A stretch of 36,832 nucleotides of DNA from Microbacterium sp. GTDB taxonomy: Bacteria; Actinomycetota; Actinomycetes; Actinomycetales; Microbacteriaceae. Positions 17,784 through 26,778 of this stretch are shown piece after piece. The notes under the pieces are model-generated. The model was not told the DNA's origin. It was given only the letters and a program-made list of their open reading frames with translations, and ran no database searches. A program made the position numbers and the translations under genes. The stretch covers positions 85,108 through 121,939 of the forward strand of contig JAPSKH010000002.1 in assembly GCA_031177765.1 (NCBI GenBank), in the 5' to 3' direction. Positions within the stretch are counted from its first letter, which is position 1. Every line of letters starts with the position of its first letter.

Positions 17784-18713
17784 CTACCAGCCCATCTCCT
17801 CGATGTAGCGCAGGAGCACGCCCTCGCGCAGCGCCCAGGGCGACACCTCGAGCTCTCCGACGCCCAGAGCGCGCATCGCCTCGTCGAGGACGACCGCGCC
17901 GGCGACGATCTGGAAGGTGCGGTCCGCCGTGATGCCCGGCAGCTCCTGCCGAGCGGAGGCTGGGATGCGCGCGAGCCGGGGAATCCATGAGCTCAGCGCG
18001 GCGCGGGGGAGCAGCATCCGTTCGATGCCCGACCAGCCGGGCATCGGGTAGCCGACGAGCTTCGCGAGGGAGCGGATCGCCTTGGACGAGCCCACGACGT
18101 GATCCGGTCGCGGAAGCTCACGGAAGGTCGCCGCGACGGGCGCGATCGTCTCGCGCGCGTGAAGCCGCAGGCGCTCGACCGCATCCTCGCCGGGCGGGTC
18201 GTCGGGCAGGAAGCGCACCGTCATGCGGCCCGCCCCGAGGGGCACCGAGGCCGCGGCATCCGGCAGCTCGTCGGCGCCCGCCGCGATCTCGAGGGAGCCG
18301 CCGCCGATGTCGAACAGCAGGATCTGCCCGGCCGACCAGCCCAGCCAGCGGCGCACCGCCAGGAAGGTGTAGCGGGCCTCGCTCTCGCCGCCGAGAACCT
18401 GCAGCGGCTGGCCGAGGGCGTCTTCGATGCGCGCGATCACCTCCACGCCGTTGGCCGCCTCGCGCACCGCCGACGTCGCGGTCGCCAGCAGCTCCTCCAC
18501 GTTCTCGGCAGCGGCCACCGCGCGGGCCTCGCTGACGGCGGACACCAGAGCGGCGACGCCCTCCTCGGTGATGGCGCCGTCGGGATCGAGGTACCGCATG
18601 AGACGCAGCACCGTCCGCCGGCTCGTCGTCGCCAGCGGCCTGCCCCCGGGGTGGACGTCGGCGATGAGCAGGTGGACGGTGTTCGAGCCGATGTCGAGGA
18701 CTCCGAGACGCAC
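17784..18713 (-). CDS. ppx: Ppx/GppA family exopolyphosphatase
   Basis: The 309-aa protein is a short-form Ppx/GppA phosphatase of the actin-like ATPase superfamily. The phosphate-1 motif DIGSNT is at 7-12, the second nucleotide motif is DIGGGSLEI, and EARYTFLAVRRWL plus VGSSKAIRSLAKL also fit. Members hydrolyse inorganic polyphosphate or pppGpp; actinobacterial short forms mostly act on short-chain polyphosphate. The C-terminal HD-like domain of E. coli Ppx is absent. It starts at GTG 18713, exactly seven bases after a TACTGT -10 box, so the mRNA is probably leaderless. It is divergent from coaA. Confidence 0.92.
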   Translation of the reverse strand: MRLGVLDIGSNTVHLLIADVHPGGRPLATTSRRTVLRLMRYLDPDGAITEEGVAALVSAVSEARAVAAAENVEELLATATSAVREAANGVEVIARIEDALGQPLQVLGGESEARYTFLAVRRWLGWSAGQILLFDIGGGSLEIAAGADELPDAAASVPLGAGRMTVRFLPDDPPGEDAVERLRLHARETIAPVAATFRELPRPDHVVGSSKAIRSLAKLVGYPMPGWSGIERMLLPRAALSSWIPRLARIPASARQELPGITADRTFQIVAGAVVLDEAMRALGVGELEVSPWALREGVLLRYIEEMGW

Positions 18714-18720
18714 TCGAAAA

Positions 18721-18726
18721 ACAGTA
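18721..18726 (-). promoter_or_regulatory. Leaderless -10 box of ppx
   Basis: TACTGT on the minus strand is followed by seven bases and then the GTG start at 18713, placing the transcription start at or next to the start codon. No Shine-Dalgarno sequence is present. Confidence 0.6.
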
Positions 18727-18780
18727 GTGGCGCGCGAAGGTCGCTCCGGACCGGCGGGCCTGGTTCGGGCGACGTGTGGA

Positions 18781-18786
18781 TACGAT
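18781..18786 (+). promoter_or_regulatory. Leaderless -10 box of coaA
   Basis: TACGAT is followed by exactly seven bases and then ATG 18794. A weak TGGTTC lies about 14 bp upstream. This spacing is the reason for choosing ATG 18794 over the in-frame GTG 18776 and ATG 18785, which lie before or within the box. Confidence 0.55.
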
Positions 18787-18793
18787 GAGCGGG

Positions 18794-19762
18794 ATGTCCG
18801 CCGACGAAGCGACCGCCTACGAGGTAGGCACCGTCACGCCCGCCCTCTCGCTGTACCGCCGGATCGACCGTGCCGACTGGGCGCGTCTGGCGGCAGGCGT
18901 GACCCAGCCGCTCACCGAGACCGAGATCGTGCAGATCCGCGGCCTGGGCGACCGGCTCGACATGGCCGAGGTCGCAGAGGTCTATGTGCCGCTGTCGCGA
19001 CTGCTCTCGCTCTACGCCGAATCGACCAAGCGGCTCGGCGCCGACACGTCGCACTTCCTCGGCGAGCCGGACTCCACGACGCCCTTCATCGTCGGCGTCG
19101 CCGGGTCGGTGGCGGTCGGCAAGTCCACGATCGCGCGTCTGCTACGCGAGCTCACCAGTCGCTGGCCGAGCACGCCGCGCGTGGAGCTCGTCACGACCGA
19201 CGGGTTCCTGTACCCCAACGCCGAGCTCGCGCGACGGGGTCTCATGGAGCGCAAGGGCTTCCCCGAGTCGTATGACCGCCGCGCGCTGGTGTCCTTCCTC
19301 ACCGAGGTCAAGAGCGGGGCGCCCGAGGTCCGGGCGCCGTTCTACTCCCACATGCGGTACGACATCGTGCCGGATGCCGTCGTCACGGTGCGCCGGCCCG
19401 ACATCGTCATCGTCGAAGGCCTGAACGTGCTGCAGCCGCCCCCCACGCCGAACGACGTGGCCGTGAGCGACCTGTTCGACTTCTCGATCTACGTCGACGC
19501 CGGCGCCGACGACATCGCGCAGTGGTACGTCGACCGGTTCCTGGCGCTCCGGCGCGCCGCGTTCAGCAACCCGAACTCGTTCTTCAACGTCTTCGCGCAG
19601 CTCAGCGACGAGGAGGCCGTCGAGCGGGCGCTGCACTACTGGAACACGATCAACCTGCCCAACCTCGAGGAGAACGTGCTGCCCACGCGGCACCGCGCGA
19701 ACCTCGTGCTGCAGAAGGCGGCCGACCACACCGTCGAGACGGTTCTGCTGCGCAAGCTCTGA
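18794..19762 (+). CDS. coaA: Type I pantothenate kinase
   Basis: The 322-aa enzyme phosphorylates pantothenate, the first committed step of coenzyme A synthesis. The P-loop GSVAVGKS is at 104-111. TTDGFLYPN, the Y(S)HMRYDIV segment, [13 protein letters not shown] and FIVGVAG are hallmark motifs of prokaryotic type I PanK, which is feedback-inhibited by CoA. Length is normal for the family. The start is set by the -10 box seven bases upstream. It is divergent from ppx with about 80 bp between the two start codons, and the neighbouring glmS has its own promoter. Confidence 0.96.
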   Translation: MSADEATAYEVGTVTPALSLYRRIDRADWARLAAGVTQPLTETEIVQIRGLGDRLDMAEVAEVYVPLSRLLSLYAESTKRLGADTSHFLGEPDSTTPFIVGVAGSVAVGKSTIARLLRELTSRWPSTPRVELVTTDGFLYPNAELARRGLMERKGFPESYDRRALVSFLTEVKSGAPEVRAPFYSHMRYDIVPDAVVTVRRPDIVIVEGLNVLQPPPTPNDVAVSDLFDFSIYVDAGADDIAQWYVDRFLALRRAAFSNPNSFFNVFAQLSDEEAVERALHYWNTINLPNLEENVLPTRHRANLVLQKAADHTVETVLLRKL

Positions 19763-19851
19763 CGCGTGCGGGCGCCCGGCGCGAGGCATCCGATTCCCTT
19801 GCTGACCGGGTGGTACGGGTTTCGTTCAGGGTCCTTGCGAAACCCCCGGCT

Positions 19852-19857
19852 TACCAT
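19852..19857 (+). promoter_or_regulatory. Leaderless -10 box of glmS
   Basis: TACCAT is followed by exactly seven bases and then ATG 19865. No ribosome site precedes the start. A transcript beginning here excludes a glmS-type ribozyme leader. Confidence 0.6.
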
Positions 19858-19864
19858 TGACCGC

Positions 19865-21715
19865 ATGTGTGGAATCGTCGGATACGTCGGCCCCCGGCAG
19901 AGCCAGGCCATCCTCATCTCGGGTCTGTCGCGCCTGGAGTACCGGGGCTACGACTCCGCCGGCATCGCGGTCATCGACGGCGACGGCGGCCTCGGCATGC
20001 GCAAGCGCGCGGGCAAGCTGAGCGTCCTGCGCGACGACCTCGCCGAGCACCCGCTGCCCGACGGCACCACCGGCATCGGGCACACGCGCTGGGCCACGCA
20101 CGGCGGACCCACCGACGGCAACGCGCACCCGCACCTCGCCGACGACGACAAGCTCGCCGTGATCCACAACGGCATCATCGAGAACTTCGCCGAGCTCAAG
20201 GCCGAGCTGCTCGACGAGGGCTACACCTTCCGCAGCGAGACCGACACCGAGGTCGCCGCCGTTCTGCTCGGGCGCGAGTACCGGCGCGCCGGCGACCTCA
20301 CGACCGCGTTCCGCAACGTCGTGTCGCGCCTCGAGGGCGCCTTCACGCTCCTGGCGATGCACGAGGAGCAGCCGGGGCTCGTCGTCGGCGCCCGTCGCAA
20401 CTCACCGCTGGTGATCGGACTGGGCGAGGGCGAGAACTTCCTCGGCTCCGACGTCGCCGCGTTCGTCGAGCACACCCGCAACGCGCTCGCCATCGGCCAG
20501 GACCAGATCGTCGCCATCACGCCCTCCGGCGTCGAGGTGACCGACTTCGGCGGCGCGCCTGTCGAGGTCGAGCCGTTCGAGGTCACCTGGGACGCCGCCG
20601 CCGCCGAGAAGGGCGGCTGGTCGTCGTTCATGGCCAAGGAGGTCTCCGAAGAGCCCGAGGCGGTCGCCAACACCCTGCGCGGCCGGGTGCGCGACGGGGA
20701 GGTCGTGATCCCCGAGCTCGACGGCATGGACGAGCTGTTCGCCGGCATCTCGCGCATCATCGTGATCGCGTGCGGCACGGCCGCGTACGCCGGCCAGGTC
20801 GGGAAGTACGCGATCGAGCAGTGGACCCGCATCCCGGTCGACGTCGAGCTCGCCCACGAGTTCCGCTACCGCGACCCGGTGATCGGGCCCGACACGCTCG
20901 TGGTGTCCATCAGCCAGTCCGGCGAGACCATGGACACGCTGATGGCGGTGAAGTACGCCCGCGAGCGCGGCGCGAAGACGCTGTCGATCTGCAACACGCA
21001 GGGCGCCACGATCCCGCGCGAGTCCGACGCGATCGTCTACACCCACGCCGGTCCCGAGGTCGCCGTGGCCTCGACGAAGGCTTTCGTCGCGCAGATCACC
21101 GCGCTGTACCTCATGGGCCTGCACATCGGCCGCGTCCGCGGAGCGGTGTCTCCCGCGGATGCTGCCGCGCACGTCGCCGAGCTCGAGGCCGTGCCCGAGA
21201 AGATCTCGCAGATCCTCGAGCGCGAGCAGCCGCGCATCGAGCAGCTCGCCCACTGGATGGCCGACACCCGCTCGGTGCTCTTCCTCGGCCGTCACGTCGG
21301 CTACCCGATCGCGCTGGAGGGCGCGCTCAAGCTCAAGGAGCTCGCGTACATCCACGCCGAGGGCTTCGCCGCCGGCGAGCTCAAGCACGGCCCCATCGCG
21401 CTCATCGAGCCCGGTCAGCCCGTGTTCGTGATCGTGCCCTCGCCGCGGGAGTCGGCCGAGATGCACAAGAAGGTCGTCTCGAGCATCGAAGAGATCCGAG
21501 CCCGCGGCGCCCGCGTCATCGCGATCGCCGAGGAGGGCGACGTCGCGGTGCTGCCGAAGGCTGACGAGGTGCTGCGCATCCCGCTCGCCGGGCCGTTCTT
21601 CGAGCCGCTGCTGGGCGTGGTCCCGCTGCACATCTTCGCGATGGGCCTCGCCACGGCGAAGGGCCTCGACGTCGACCAGCCCCGGAACCTCGCCAAGTCC
21701 GTCACGGTGGAGTGA
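19865..21715 (+). CDS. glmS: Glutamine-fructose-6-phosphate aminotransferase (isomerizing)
   Basis: The 616-aa enzyme makes glucosamine-6-phosphate from fructose-6-phosphate and glutamine, the entry step to UDP-GlcNAc. The start MCGIVGYVG places the catalytic Cys at position 2, exposed after Met removal, which fixes ATG 19865. The glutaminase domain has RWATHGGPTDGNAHPH and the H-N-G-I-I-E-N loop. Two SIS domains follow (VIACGTAAYAGQ with SISQSGETMDT, then FLGRHVGYPIALEGALKLKELAY). The C-terminus AKSVTVE is the expected sugar-binding end. It is probably made from its own leaderless transcript. It pairs functionally with glmM upstream. Confidence 0.98.
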   Translation: MCGIVGYVGPRQSQAILISGLSRLEYRGYDSAGIAVIDGDGGLGMRKRAGKLSVLRDDLAEHPLPDGTTGIGHTRWATHGGPTDGNAHPHLADDDKLAVIHNGIIENFAELKAELLDEGYTFRSETDTEVAAVLLGREYRRAGDLTTAFRNVVSRLEGAFTLLAMHEEQPGLVVGARRNSPLVIGLGEGENFLGSDVAAFVEHTRNALAIGQDQIVAITPSGVEVTDFGGAPVEVEPFEVTWDAAAAEKGGWSSFMAKEVSEEPEAVANTLRGRVRDGEVVIPELDGMDELFAGISRIIVIACGTAAYAGQVGKYAIEQWTRIPVDVELAHEFRYRDPVIGPDTLVVSISQSGETMDTLMAVKYARERGAKTLSICNTQGATIPRESDAIVYTHAGPEVAVASTKAFVAQITALYLMGLHIGRVRGAVSPADAAAHVAELEAVPEKISQILEREQPRIEQLAHWMADTRSVLFLGRHVGYPIALEGALKLKELAYIHAEGFAAGELKHGPIALIEPGQPVFVIVPSPRESAEMHKKVVSSIEEIRARGARVIAIAEEGDVAVLPKADEVLRIPLAGPFFEPLLGVVPLHIFAMGLATAKGLDVDQPRNLAKSVTVE

Positions 21716-21741
21716 CCTCGACCGCCTCGCCGGGACGGTGT

Positions 21742-21772
21742 CTCCCCGCCCGGGTTCGCGCGAGCGGGGGAG
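21742..21772 (+). terminator. Probable terminator after glmS
   Basis: CTCCCCGC (21742-21749) pairs with GCGGGGGAG (21764-21772), with one bulged G and a 14-nt loop. It lies 26 nt after the glmS stop and before the acpS -10 box. No T-run follows. Confidence 0.45.
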
Positions 21773-21788
21773 GCTCAGAGCGGCGCGA

Positions 21789-21794
21789 TAGGGT
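21789..21794 (+). promoter_or_regulatory. -10 box for the acpS-alr-tsaE operon
   Basis: TAGGGT lies 36 nt before ATG 21831. The GGAGGG ribosome site at 21820-21825 is strong. This operon therefore has a short normal leader, unlike the leaderless starts nearby. An out-of-frame ATG at 21800 is five bases after the box but opens only a short overlapping reading frame. Confidence 0.45.
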
Positions 21795-21830
21795 GACGGA
21801 TGCCGCGCGCCGCGGCAGCGGGAGGGCACC

Positions 21831-22214
21831 ATGATCGTGGGAATCGGCGTCGACCTCGTCGACATCGCACGGTTCGAGCGCACGATCGCGCGCACGCCGC
21901 GCCTGGTCGACCGGCTGTTCTCCGGCGGTGAGCGCGCACTCAAACCCCACTCGCTCGCGGCACGCTACGCCGCGAAGGAGGCGCTCATCAAGGCGCTCGG
22001 CGGCTCGGACGGCGTGCACTGGACCGAGATCGAGATCACCGCCGAGGCATCCGGCCGCCCCGTCTTCACCCTGACAGGCTCCACCGCGACGGTCGTCGCC
22101 GAGCGCGGGATCACGGGGCTGCACCTGTCGCTCTCGCACGACGCCGGTCTTGCGACCGCGTACGTCGTCGCCGAGGCGGCCGGAGATCCTGACGATGATG
22201 AGGTGACCCGATGA
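21831..22214 (+). CDS. acpS: Holo-[acyl-carrier-protein] synthase
   Basis: The 127-aa enzyme transfers 4'-phosphopantetheine from CoA to acyl carrier protein. The N-terminal motif GIGVDLVDIARFE (Mg ligand Asp8) and the segment YAAKEALIKALG (Glu50) are the two family signatures, and LSLSHDAGLATAYV is the expected C-terminal strand. Length is typical of the trimeric AcpS group. A strong GGAGGG precedes ATG. Its stop overlaps the alr start by ATGA. Placement near coaA puts CoA synthesis and use close together. Confidence 0.97.
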   Translation: MIVGIGVDLVDIARFERTIARTPRLVDRLFSGGERALKPHSLAARYAAKEALIKALGGSDGVHWTEIEITAEASGRPVFTLTGSTATVVAERGITGLHLSLSHDAGLATAYVVAEAAGDPDDDEVTR

Positions 22215-23335
22215 CCCGGCTGCGTCCCGGCGTGCTGCGCGAGGCGACGGTCGATGTCGGCGCCATCGAGGACAACGTGCGCCACCTGCGCCGCCTCACC
22301 GAGTCCGAGGTCATCGCCGTGGTCAAGGCCGACGGCTACGGCCACGGCGCCGTCCGGTCGGCGGCGGCCGCCCTCGCCGGTGGAGCGACGCGCATCGGGG
22401 TGTCCGACATCACCGAGGCGCTCGCGCTGCGCCGCGGCGGCATCGACGCGCCGATCGTGGCGTGGCTGCACGCGCCGGGCGTCGACTTCACGGAGGCGGC
22501 CGCGCACGGCATCGAGCTCGGGATCTCCAGCTACGACCAGCTGCAGCGGGCGGCGGCCGCGGCGTCGGCGGACCGCCCGGTCGCCGTGCACCTCAAGCTC
22601 GAGACCGGGCTCTCGCGCAACGGCATCCCGCCGCAGGACTACCGGATGGTGTTCGCCGAAGCGGCGCGCCTCGAGCGCATCGGGCGGCTCCGGGTCATCG
22701 CGCTGTTCAGCCACCTGTCCAACGCCTCGGCCGACGACGACCGCGCGGCGCTGCGCGCCTTCGAGGACGGCGTCGCGGTCGCCGCCTCGGTCGGCCTCGC
22801 GCCGCCGCTGCGCCACCTCGCGGCGACGAACGCCGCGATCGACCTGCCCGAGACGCGTCTGGGATGCGTGCGCATCGGCATCGGGATCTACGGACTCTCG
22901 CCGTTCGACGACCGGTCCTCGGCCGACCTGGGGCTGCGGCCCGCGATGACGCTGCGCGGTGCGGTCGCCGCCGTCCGGCGCGTCCCGGCCGGCAAGGGCG
23001 TCTCGTACGGCTACGACTACCGCACCGACCGCGAGACGACCCTCGCGCTGATCCCGCTCGGATATGCGGACGGCGTGCCGCGCCAGGCATCCGGCGGCGG
23101 GCCGGTCACGATCAACGGTCGGCGCCACCGCGTCGTCGGGCGGATCGCGATGGATCAGTTCGTCGTCGACGTCGGCGACGCCCCCGTCTCGGTGGGAGAC
23201 GAGGTGGTGCTGTTCGGCGATCCGACGCTCGGCGAGCCCTCGGCGACCGAATGGGCCGATGCCGCCGGCACGATCAACTACGAGATCGTCACGCGCGTCG
23301 GGCCTCGCGTTCCCCGCCGGCAGGTCTCGCAGTGA
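22211..23335 (+). CDS. alr: Alanine racemase
   Basis: The 374-aa PLP enzyme interconverts L- and D-alanine for peptidoglycan. The PLP lysine is Lys39 in VVKADGYGHG. The other signatures are present: KLETGLSRNGI, the ALFSHLSNA strand, RIGIGIYGLSP, the catalytic Tyr region SYGYDY and IAMDQFVVDV. The ATG overlaps the acpS stop and the stop overlaps the tsaE GTG, so the three genes are translationally coupled. Confidence 0.97.
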   Translation: MTRLRPGVLREATVDVGAIEDNVRHLRRLTESEVIAVVKADGYGHGAVRSAAAALAGGATRIGVSDITEALALRRGGIDAPIVAWLHAPGVDFTEAAAHGIELGISSYDQLQRAAAAASADRPVAVHLKLETGLSRNGIPPQDYRMVFAEAARLERIGRLRVIALFSHLSNASADDDRAALRAFEDGVAVAASVGLAPPLRHLAATNAAIDLPETRLGCVRIGIGIYGLSPFDDRSSADLGLRPAMTLRGAVAAVRRVPAGKGVSYGYDYRTDRETTLALIPLGYADGVPRQASGGGPVTINGRRHRVVGRIAMDQFVVDVGDAPVSVGDEVVLFGDPTLGEPSATEWADAAGTINYEIVTRVGPRVPRRQVSQ

Positions 23336-23898
23336 GCGGGAACGCGCCGGACGCCGGCGGCGTTGCATCTGACGTGGATACCAACGTGCACACGCCCTCC
23401 GCAGGCCTGGACCCGCTGATCGGGCGCCAGGAGATCGCCTCGCCGTCCGAGATGGAGGCGCTCGGCCGCAGGATCGGCGGGATGCTGCGCGCCGGCGACC
23501 TCGTCGTGCTGACGGGCCCCCTCGGGGCGGGCAAGACGACGCTGACGCGCGGCATCGCCGAGGGTCTCGGCGTCCGCGGCCCCGTGCAGAGCCCGACCTT
23601 CGTGATCGCCCGCACACACCCGTCACTCGTCGGCGGCGCGCCCCTCGTGCATGTCGACGCATACCGCCTGGGGTCGCCCGCCGAGCTGGACGACCTCGAC
23701 ATCGACGTCGACGGCTCCGTCGTCATCGTCGAGTGGGGTCGCGGCATGGTCGAGGGCATCCGCGAGAGCTGGTGGGAGATCGAGCTGGAACGCGAGTGGC
23801 ACGGTCACGGGGTGGACAACGCGTGCGGCACCACGGCGCGTGAGGCCGAGCTCGACGCCGACGCACCGCGCCTCGTCACCATCTCGCGGCGGCCGTAG
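23332..23898 (+). CDS. tsaE: tRNA t6A biosynthesis ATPase TsaE
   Basis: The 188-aa protein is the ATPase that drives turnover of the TsaB-TsaD complex in N6-threonylcarbamoyladenosine synthesis. Walker A GPLGAGKT is at 62-69; SPTFVI, HVDAYRL and VIVEWG are family signatures. The start is GTG 23332, overlapping the alr stop (GTGA). This gives an N-terminal extension of about 35 polar residues before the conserved core, and a later start near the core cannot be excluded. A 20-residue acidic insertion lies near the C-terminus. Confidence 0.93.
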   Translation: MSGNAPDAGGVASDVDTNVHTPSAGLDPLIGRQEIASPSEMEALGRRIGGMLRAGDLVVLTGPLGAGKTTLTRGIAEGLGVRGPVQSPTFVIARTHPSLVGGAPLVHVDAYRLGSPAELDDLDIDVDGSVVIVEWGRGMVEGIRESWWEIELEREWHGHGVDNACGTTAREAELDADAPRLVTISRRP

Positions 23899-23966
23899 GG
23901 CCGGCCCGGCCGCGGGACGTCGAGGGCCAGGGGCCGGACCGCGCAGGAAAGCTGACGTGCCGCGAC

Positions 23967-23972
23967 TACCCT
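23967..23972 (+). promoter_or_regulatory. Leaderless -10 box of tsaB-rimI-tsaD
   Basis: TACCCT is followed by exactly seven bases and then GTG 23980. The GGAAGG in between is too close to the start to work as a normal ribosome site on a transcript beginning here. The 81-nt gap after tsaE supports a separate promoter. Confidence 0.6.
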
Positions 23973-23979
23973 GGAAGGC

Positions 23980-24639
23980 GTGATCCTCGGCATCGACACC
24001 TCGCTCGGCTCCGCGGTGGCGGTGATCGAGCCCGACGGCGTCGTCCGCTCCCAGGTCGACAGCGTCGATCCGCGTGGCCACGCAGAGGTCATCGGCACCC
24101 TCATCGAGCAGGCGCTCGCCGAGGCATCCGCGTCGCCCTCGCAGGTGACGCACGTGGTCGCCGGCATGGGGCCCGGCCCCTTCACCGGCCTGCGGGTGGG
24201 CATCGCCGCGGCACGGGCGTTCGCGATGGGACGCGGCATCCCGGTGCTTCCGGTGGTCAGCCACGACGCCGTCGCGCTGGAGCTGCTGCTGCATGAGGCG
24301 CTCACCGGCGGGTACGAGGACGGGAGCCTCGAGACCTTCGCGGTCGTCACCGACGCGCGTCGTCGCGAGTTCGCCTACACCGTCTACCGCGGGCTCGACG
24401 ACGACGGGCTGCCGGTCCGCGTCAGCGAGCCGGCGCTCGCGCCGCGTGACGAGCTGGAGGACGTGCTCGCCGGCGCGGGAGCCCGGCGCCGCGATGCCGA
24501 GCGCATCCCCGCGGCGCTCCTCGCGATCGCGGGCGCGCGGGCGCTCGCCGCACGGCGGGTCATCGGTCCCGCCGACGCGCTGTACCTGCGCTCGCCCGAC
24601 GTGACCCTCCCGTCCGCACCGAAGCGGGTCGTCGCGTGA
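23980..24639 (+). CDS. tsaB: tRNA t6A biosynthesis protein TsaB
   Basis: The 219-aa protein is the inactive-paralogue partner of TsaD, with an ASKHA fold. ILGIDTSLGSAVAVI starts the fold, and the AGMGPGPFTGLRVGIAAARAFA segment is the TsaB signature. It forms the scaffold on which TsaD and TsaE act. It starts at GTG 23980 behind a leaderless promoter. Its stop overlaps the GTG of rimI (GTGA). Length is normal. Confidence 0.96.
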   Translation: MILGIDTSLGSAVAVIEPDGVVRSQVDSVDPRGHAEVIGTLIEQALAEASASPSQVTHVVAGMGPGPFTGLRVGIAAARAFAMGRGIPVLPVVSHDAVALELLLHEALTGGYEDGSLETFAVVTDARRREFAYTVYRGLDDDGLPVRVSEPALAPRDELEDVLAGAGARRRDAERIPAALLAIAGARALAARRVIGPADALYLRSPDVTLPSAPKRVVA

Positions 24640-25133
24640 CCGTGCGACGGGCGGCAGCCGAGGACCTCGATGCGATCATGCGCCTCGAGCGGACCTCCTT
24701 CCCGACCGACGCGTGGTCGGAGGCCATGATGCGCGAAGAGCTGTCCTCGCCGCACGGGTGGTACATCGTCGACGAGGAGGCCGGCCGCCTCGTCGGCTAC
24801 GCGGGACTGCGAGCCGTCGCGGGAGCGGGGGATGCCGACGTGCAGACCATCACCGTCGCCGAGGGGTCGCGCGGCCACGGGCGAGGGCGCGGGCTGCTGC
24901 GCGCGCTCCTGGAGGAGGCGAACCGTCGCGCCGCGCACAGCGTGTTCCTGGAGGTGCGCGCGGACAACCCGGTCGCCCAGGCGCTGTACGCCTCGGAGGG
25001 CTTCATCGAGATCGGCCGCAAGCCGCGCTACTACCAGCCGGATGACGTGGACGCCGTCGTGATGAGACTCGACCTGCGCGGGTGGCGGGGCGCTCGCGCG
25101 GCCGAGCCGGAGGACGCGGGGGCCTGCACATGA
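24636..25133 (+). CDS. rimI: Ribosomal-protein-alanine N-acetyltransferase
   Basis: The 165-aa protein is a GNAT acetyltransferase. The acetyl-CoA loop appears as [10 protein letters not shown], the substrate loop as [15 protein letters not shown], and the C-terminal [20 protein letters not shown] and RKPRYYQP segments match RimI. RimI acetylates the N-terminus of S18 in E. coli; actinobacterial versions can be broader. It is the usual neighbour of tsaB and tsaD. About 18 residues rich in Arg, Ala and Gly extend the C-terminus. The start is GTG 24636. Confidence 0.94.
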   Translation: MTVRRAAAEDLDAIMRLERTSFPTDAWSEAMMREELSSPHGWYIVDEEAGRLVGYAGLRAVAGAGDADVQTITVAEGSRGHGRGRGLLRALLEEANRRAAHSVFLEVRADNPVAQALYASEGFIEIGRKPRYYQPDDVDAVVMRLDLRGWRGARAAEPEDAGACT

Positions 25134-26197
25134 ACCGCACCGCACCGCTGGTGCTGGGCATCGAGACCAGCTGCGACGAGACCGGAGTGGGCATCGTCCG
25201 CGGACGGACGCTGCTGTCGAACACCATCGCCAGCTCGATGGACGAGCACGCCCGCTACGGCGGTGTCGTCCCCGAGGTCGCGGCGCGCGCGCATCTGGAG
25301 GCGCTCGAGCCTGCCATCCGCGCCGCGCTCGACGAGTCCGGCGTGACGCTCGCCGACGTCGACGCCGTCGCCGTGACGTCCGGTCCCGGCCTCGCGGGTG
25401 CCCTCATGGTGGGCGTGGGTGCGGCCAAGGCGCTCGCCGTGTCGCTGCAGAAGCCGCTGTACGCCGTGAACCACCTCGTCGGGCACATCGCCGCCGACAT
25501 CCTGGATGCCGACGCTCCGCCGCTGGAGTACCCGACCGTGGCGCTGCTGGTCAGCGGCGGCCACACGTCGCTGCTGCTGGTGCGGGATCTCACCGGCGAC
25601 GTCGAGCTGCTCGGCGAGACGATGGACGATGCGGCGGGGGAGGCCTTCGACAAGGTCGCGCGCCTGCTGGGTCTTCCCTATCCCGGGGGGCCCGAGATCG
25701 ATCGCGCCGCGGCATCCGGGGATCCGAACGCCATCGCGTTCCCCCGTGGACTCTCGAGAGCCTCCGACATGGCCGACCACCGATACGACTTCTCGTTCTC
25801 GGGCCTGAAGACGGCGGTCGCGCGCTGGACCGAGCAGCGCCAGGCCGCGGGCGAGCCGATCCCGGTCGCCGACGTGGCGGCGAGCTTCCGCGAGGCGGTC
25901 GTGGACGTGCTGGTGACCAAGGCGCTCGCGGCGTGCCGCGACCACGGGGTGCCGCGACTGCTGCTGGGCGGCGGGGTCATCGCCAACCGCCGGCTGCGGG
26001 ATGTCGCCCTGGAGCGCGCGGCGGCCGAGGGTGTCACCGTGCGCATCCCTCCGCTGTCGCTGTGCACGGACAACGGGGCGATGATCGCGGCGCTCGCGTC
26101 GGAGCTCATCATGTCGGGGCGACCGGCGTCGACACTGCGGTTCGGAGCGGACTCCACCCTTCCGGTCACCGAGATCCAGGTCGCGGAGGAGGCGTGA
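25130..26197 (+). CDS. tsaD: tRNA N6-adenosine threonylcarbamoyltransferase
   Basis: The 355-aa enzyme transfers the threonylcarbamoyl group to A37 of ANN-reading tRNAs. [13 protein letters not shown] opens the ASKHA fold. The metal-binding HLVGH follows AVNH, with [32 protein letters not shown] and CTDNGAMIA present in order. ATG 25130 overlaps the rimI stop (ATGA), which settles the start. The stop overlaps the GTG of the next small gene. With tsaB and tsaE nearby, only tsaC is missing from the t6A set. Confidence 0.97.
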   Translation: MNRTAPLVLGIETSCDETGVGIVRGRTLLSNTIASSMDEHARYGGVVPEVAARAHLEALEPAIRAALDESGVTLADVDAVAVTSGPGLAGALMVGVGAAKALAVSLQKPLYAVNHLVGHIAADILDADAPPLEYPTVALLVSGGHTSLLLVRDLTGDVELLGETMDDAAGEAFDKVARLLGLPYPGGPEIDRAAASGDPNAIAFPRGLSRASDMADHRYDFSFSGLKTAVARWTEQRQAAGEPIPVADVAASFREAVVDVLVTKALAACRDHGVPRLLLGGGVIANRRLRDVALERAAAEGVTVRIPPLSLCTDNGAMIAALASELIMSGRPASTLRFGADSTLPVTEIQVAEEA

Positions 26198-26754
26198 GCG
26201 AGGACCCGCGGATGCCTCGGCCGGCCGACGCCGTCCGCTCCGATGACCCGGGCGCGACGGGCGGGTCGACGCGGTCCGCCGCTGCTGCGAACGCGTCGCG
26301 ACCTCCGGCGCCGGGTATGCCGATCATCGACCGTCCCACACCCGATGTCTCGCCCACGCAGGAGCCGTCGACGATCCCCGGTGCCCACCGTGGTGGCTTC
26401 CATCGCCTGCCCACCGGACCGGTCGATGTCACCGTCGAGTCGGCGCCCGCCGAACCGGGCACCGAGAACATCCCGCTCACGGAACGGTGGCAGCCGCAGG
26501 ACGCATCGGCGCTCGCGCGCGCTCTGGGCGGGTGGGCGCTGGCCTTCGCGATCCTGGGCCTGCTCGTCTCGCTCTTCGTGGGATGGGGCTTCCCGATCGG
26601 CATCCTCGCGATCGTGGCGGCGATCTTCGCGCTGCGCCGTCCTGTCGCCAGCCGAGCGGTCGCGGTATGGGCGATCGCCATCGGCGGCGTCTCCCTGGTC
26701 TACAGCGCGGGGTGGCTGCTCTTCGCGGCGAGCCAGGCGAACCTGCTGCGCTGA
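26194..26754 (+). CDS. DUF4190-like membrane protein with Pro-rich head
   Basis: The 186-aa protein starts at GTG 26194, overlapping the tsaD stop (GTGA). The first ~110 residues are polar, disordered and rich in Pro, Ala and Asp. The last ~75 residues hold a DUF4190-like hydrophobic module with helix pairs around [28 protein letters not shown] and [21 protein letters not shown]. Function is unknown. It is translationally coupled to tsaD, but a role in t6A synthesis is not implied. It converges on the methyltransferase gene with a 24-nt gap. Confidence 0.78.
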   Translation: MSEDPRMPRPADAVRSDDPGATGGSTRSAAAANASRPPAPGMPIIDRPTPDVSPTQEPSTIPGAHRGGFHRLPTGPVDVTVESAPAEPGTENIPLTERWQPQDASALARALGGWALAFAILGLLVSLFVGWGFPIGILAIVAAIFALRRPVASRAVAVWAIAIGGVSLVYSAGWLLFAASQANLLR

Positions 26755-26778
26755 TCGAGCCGCCGCGGGCCCGTCGAG

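Noticed and set aside
19763..19864. glmS ribozyme
   Set aside because: The gap is only 102 nt, has no ribozyme-like core that I can see, and a -10 box sits seven bases before the start codon.
19867..21564. 565-codon plus-strand frame inside glmS
   Set aside because: It is the alternate frame of a fully recognisable glmS and extremely Arg-rich.
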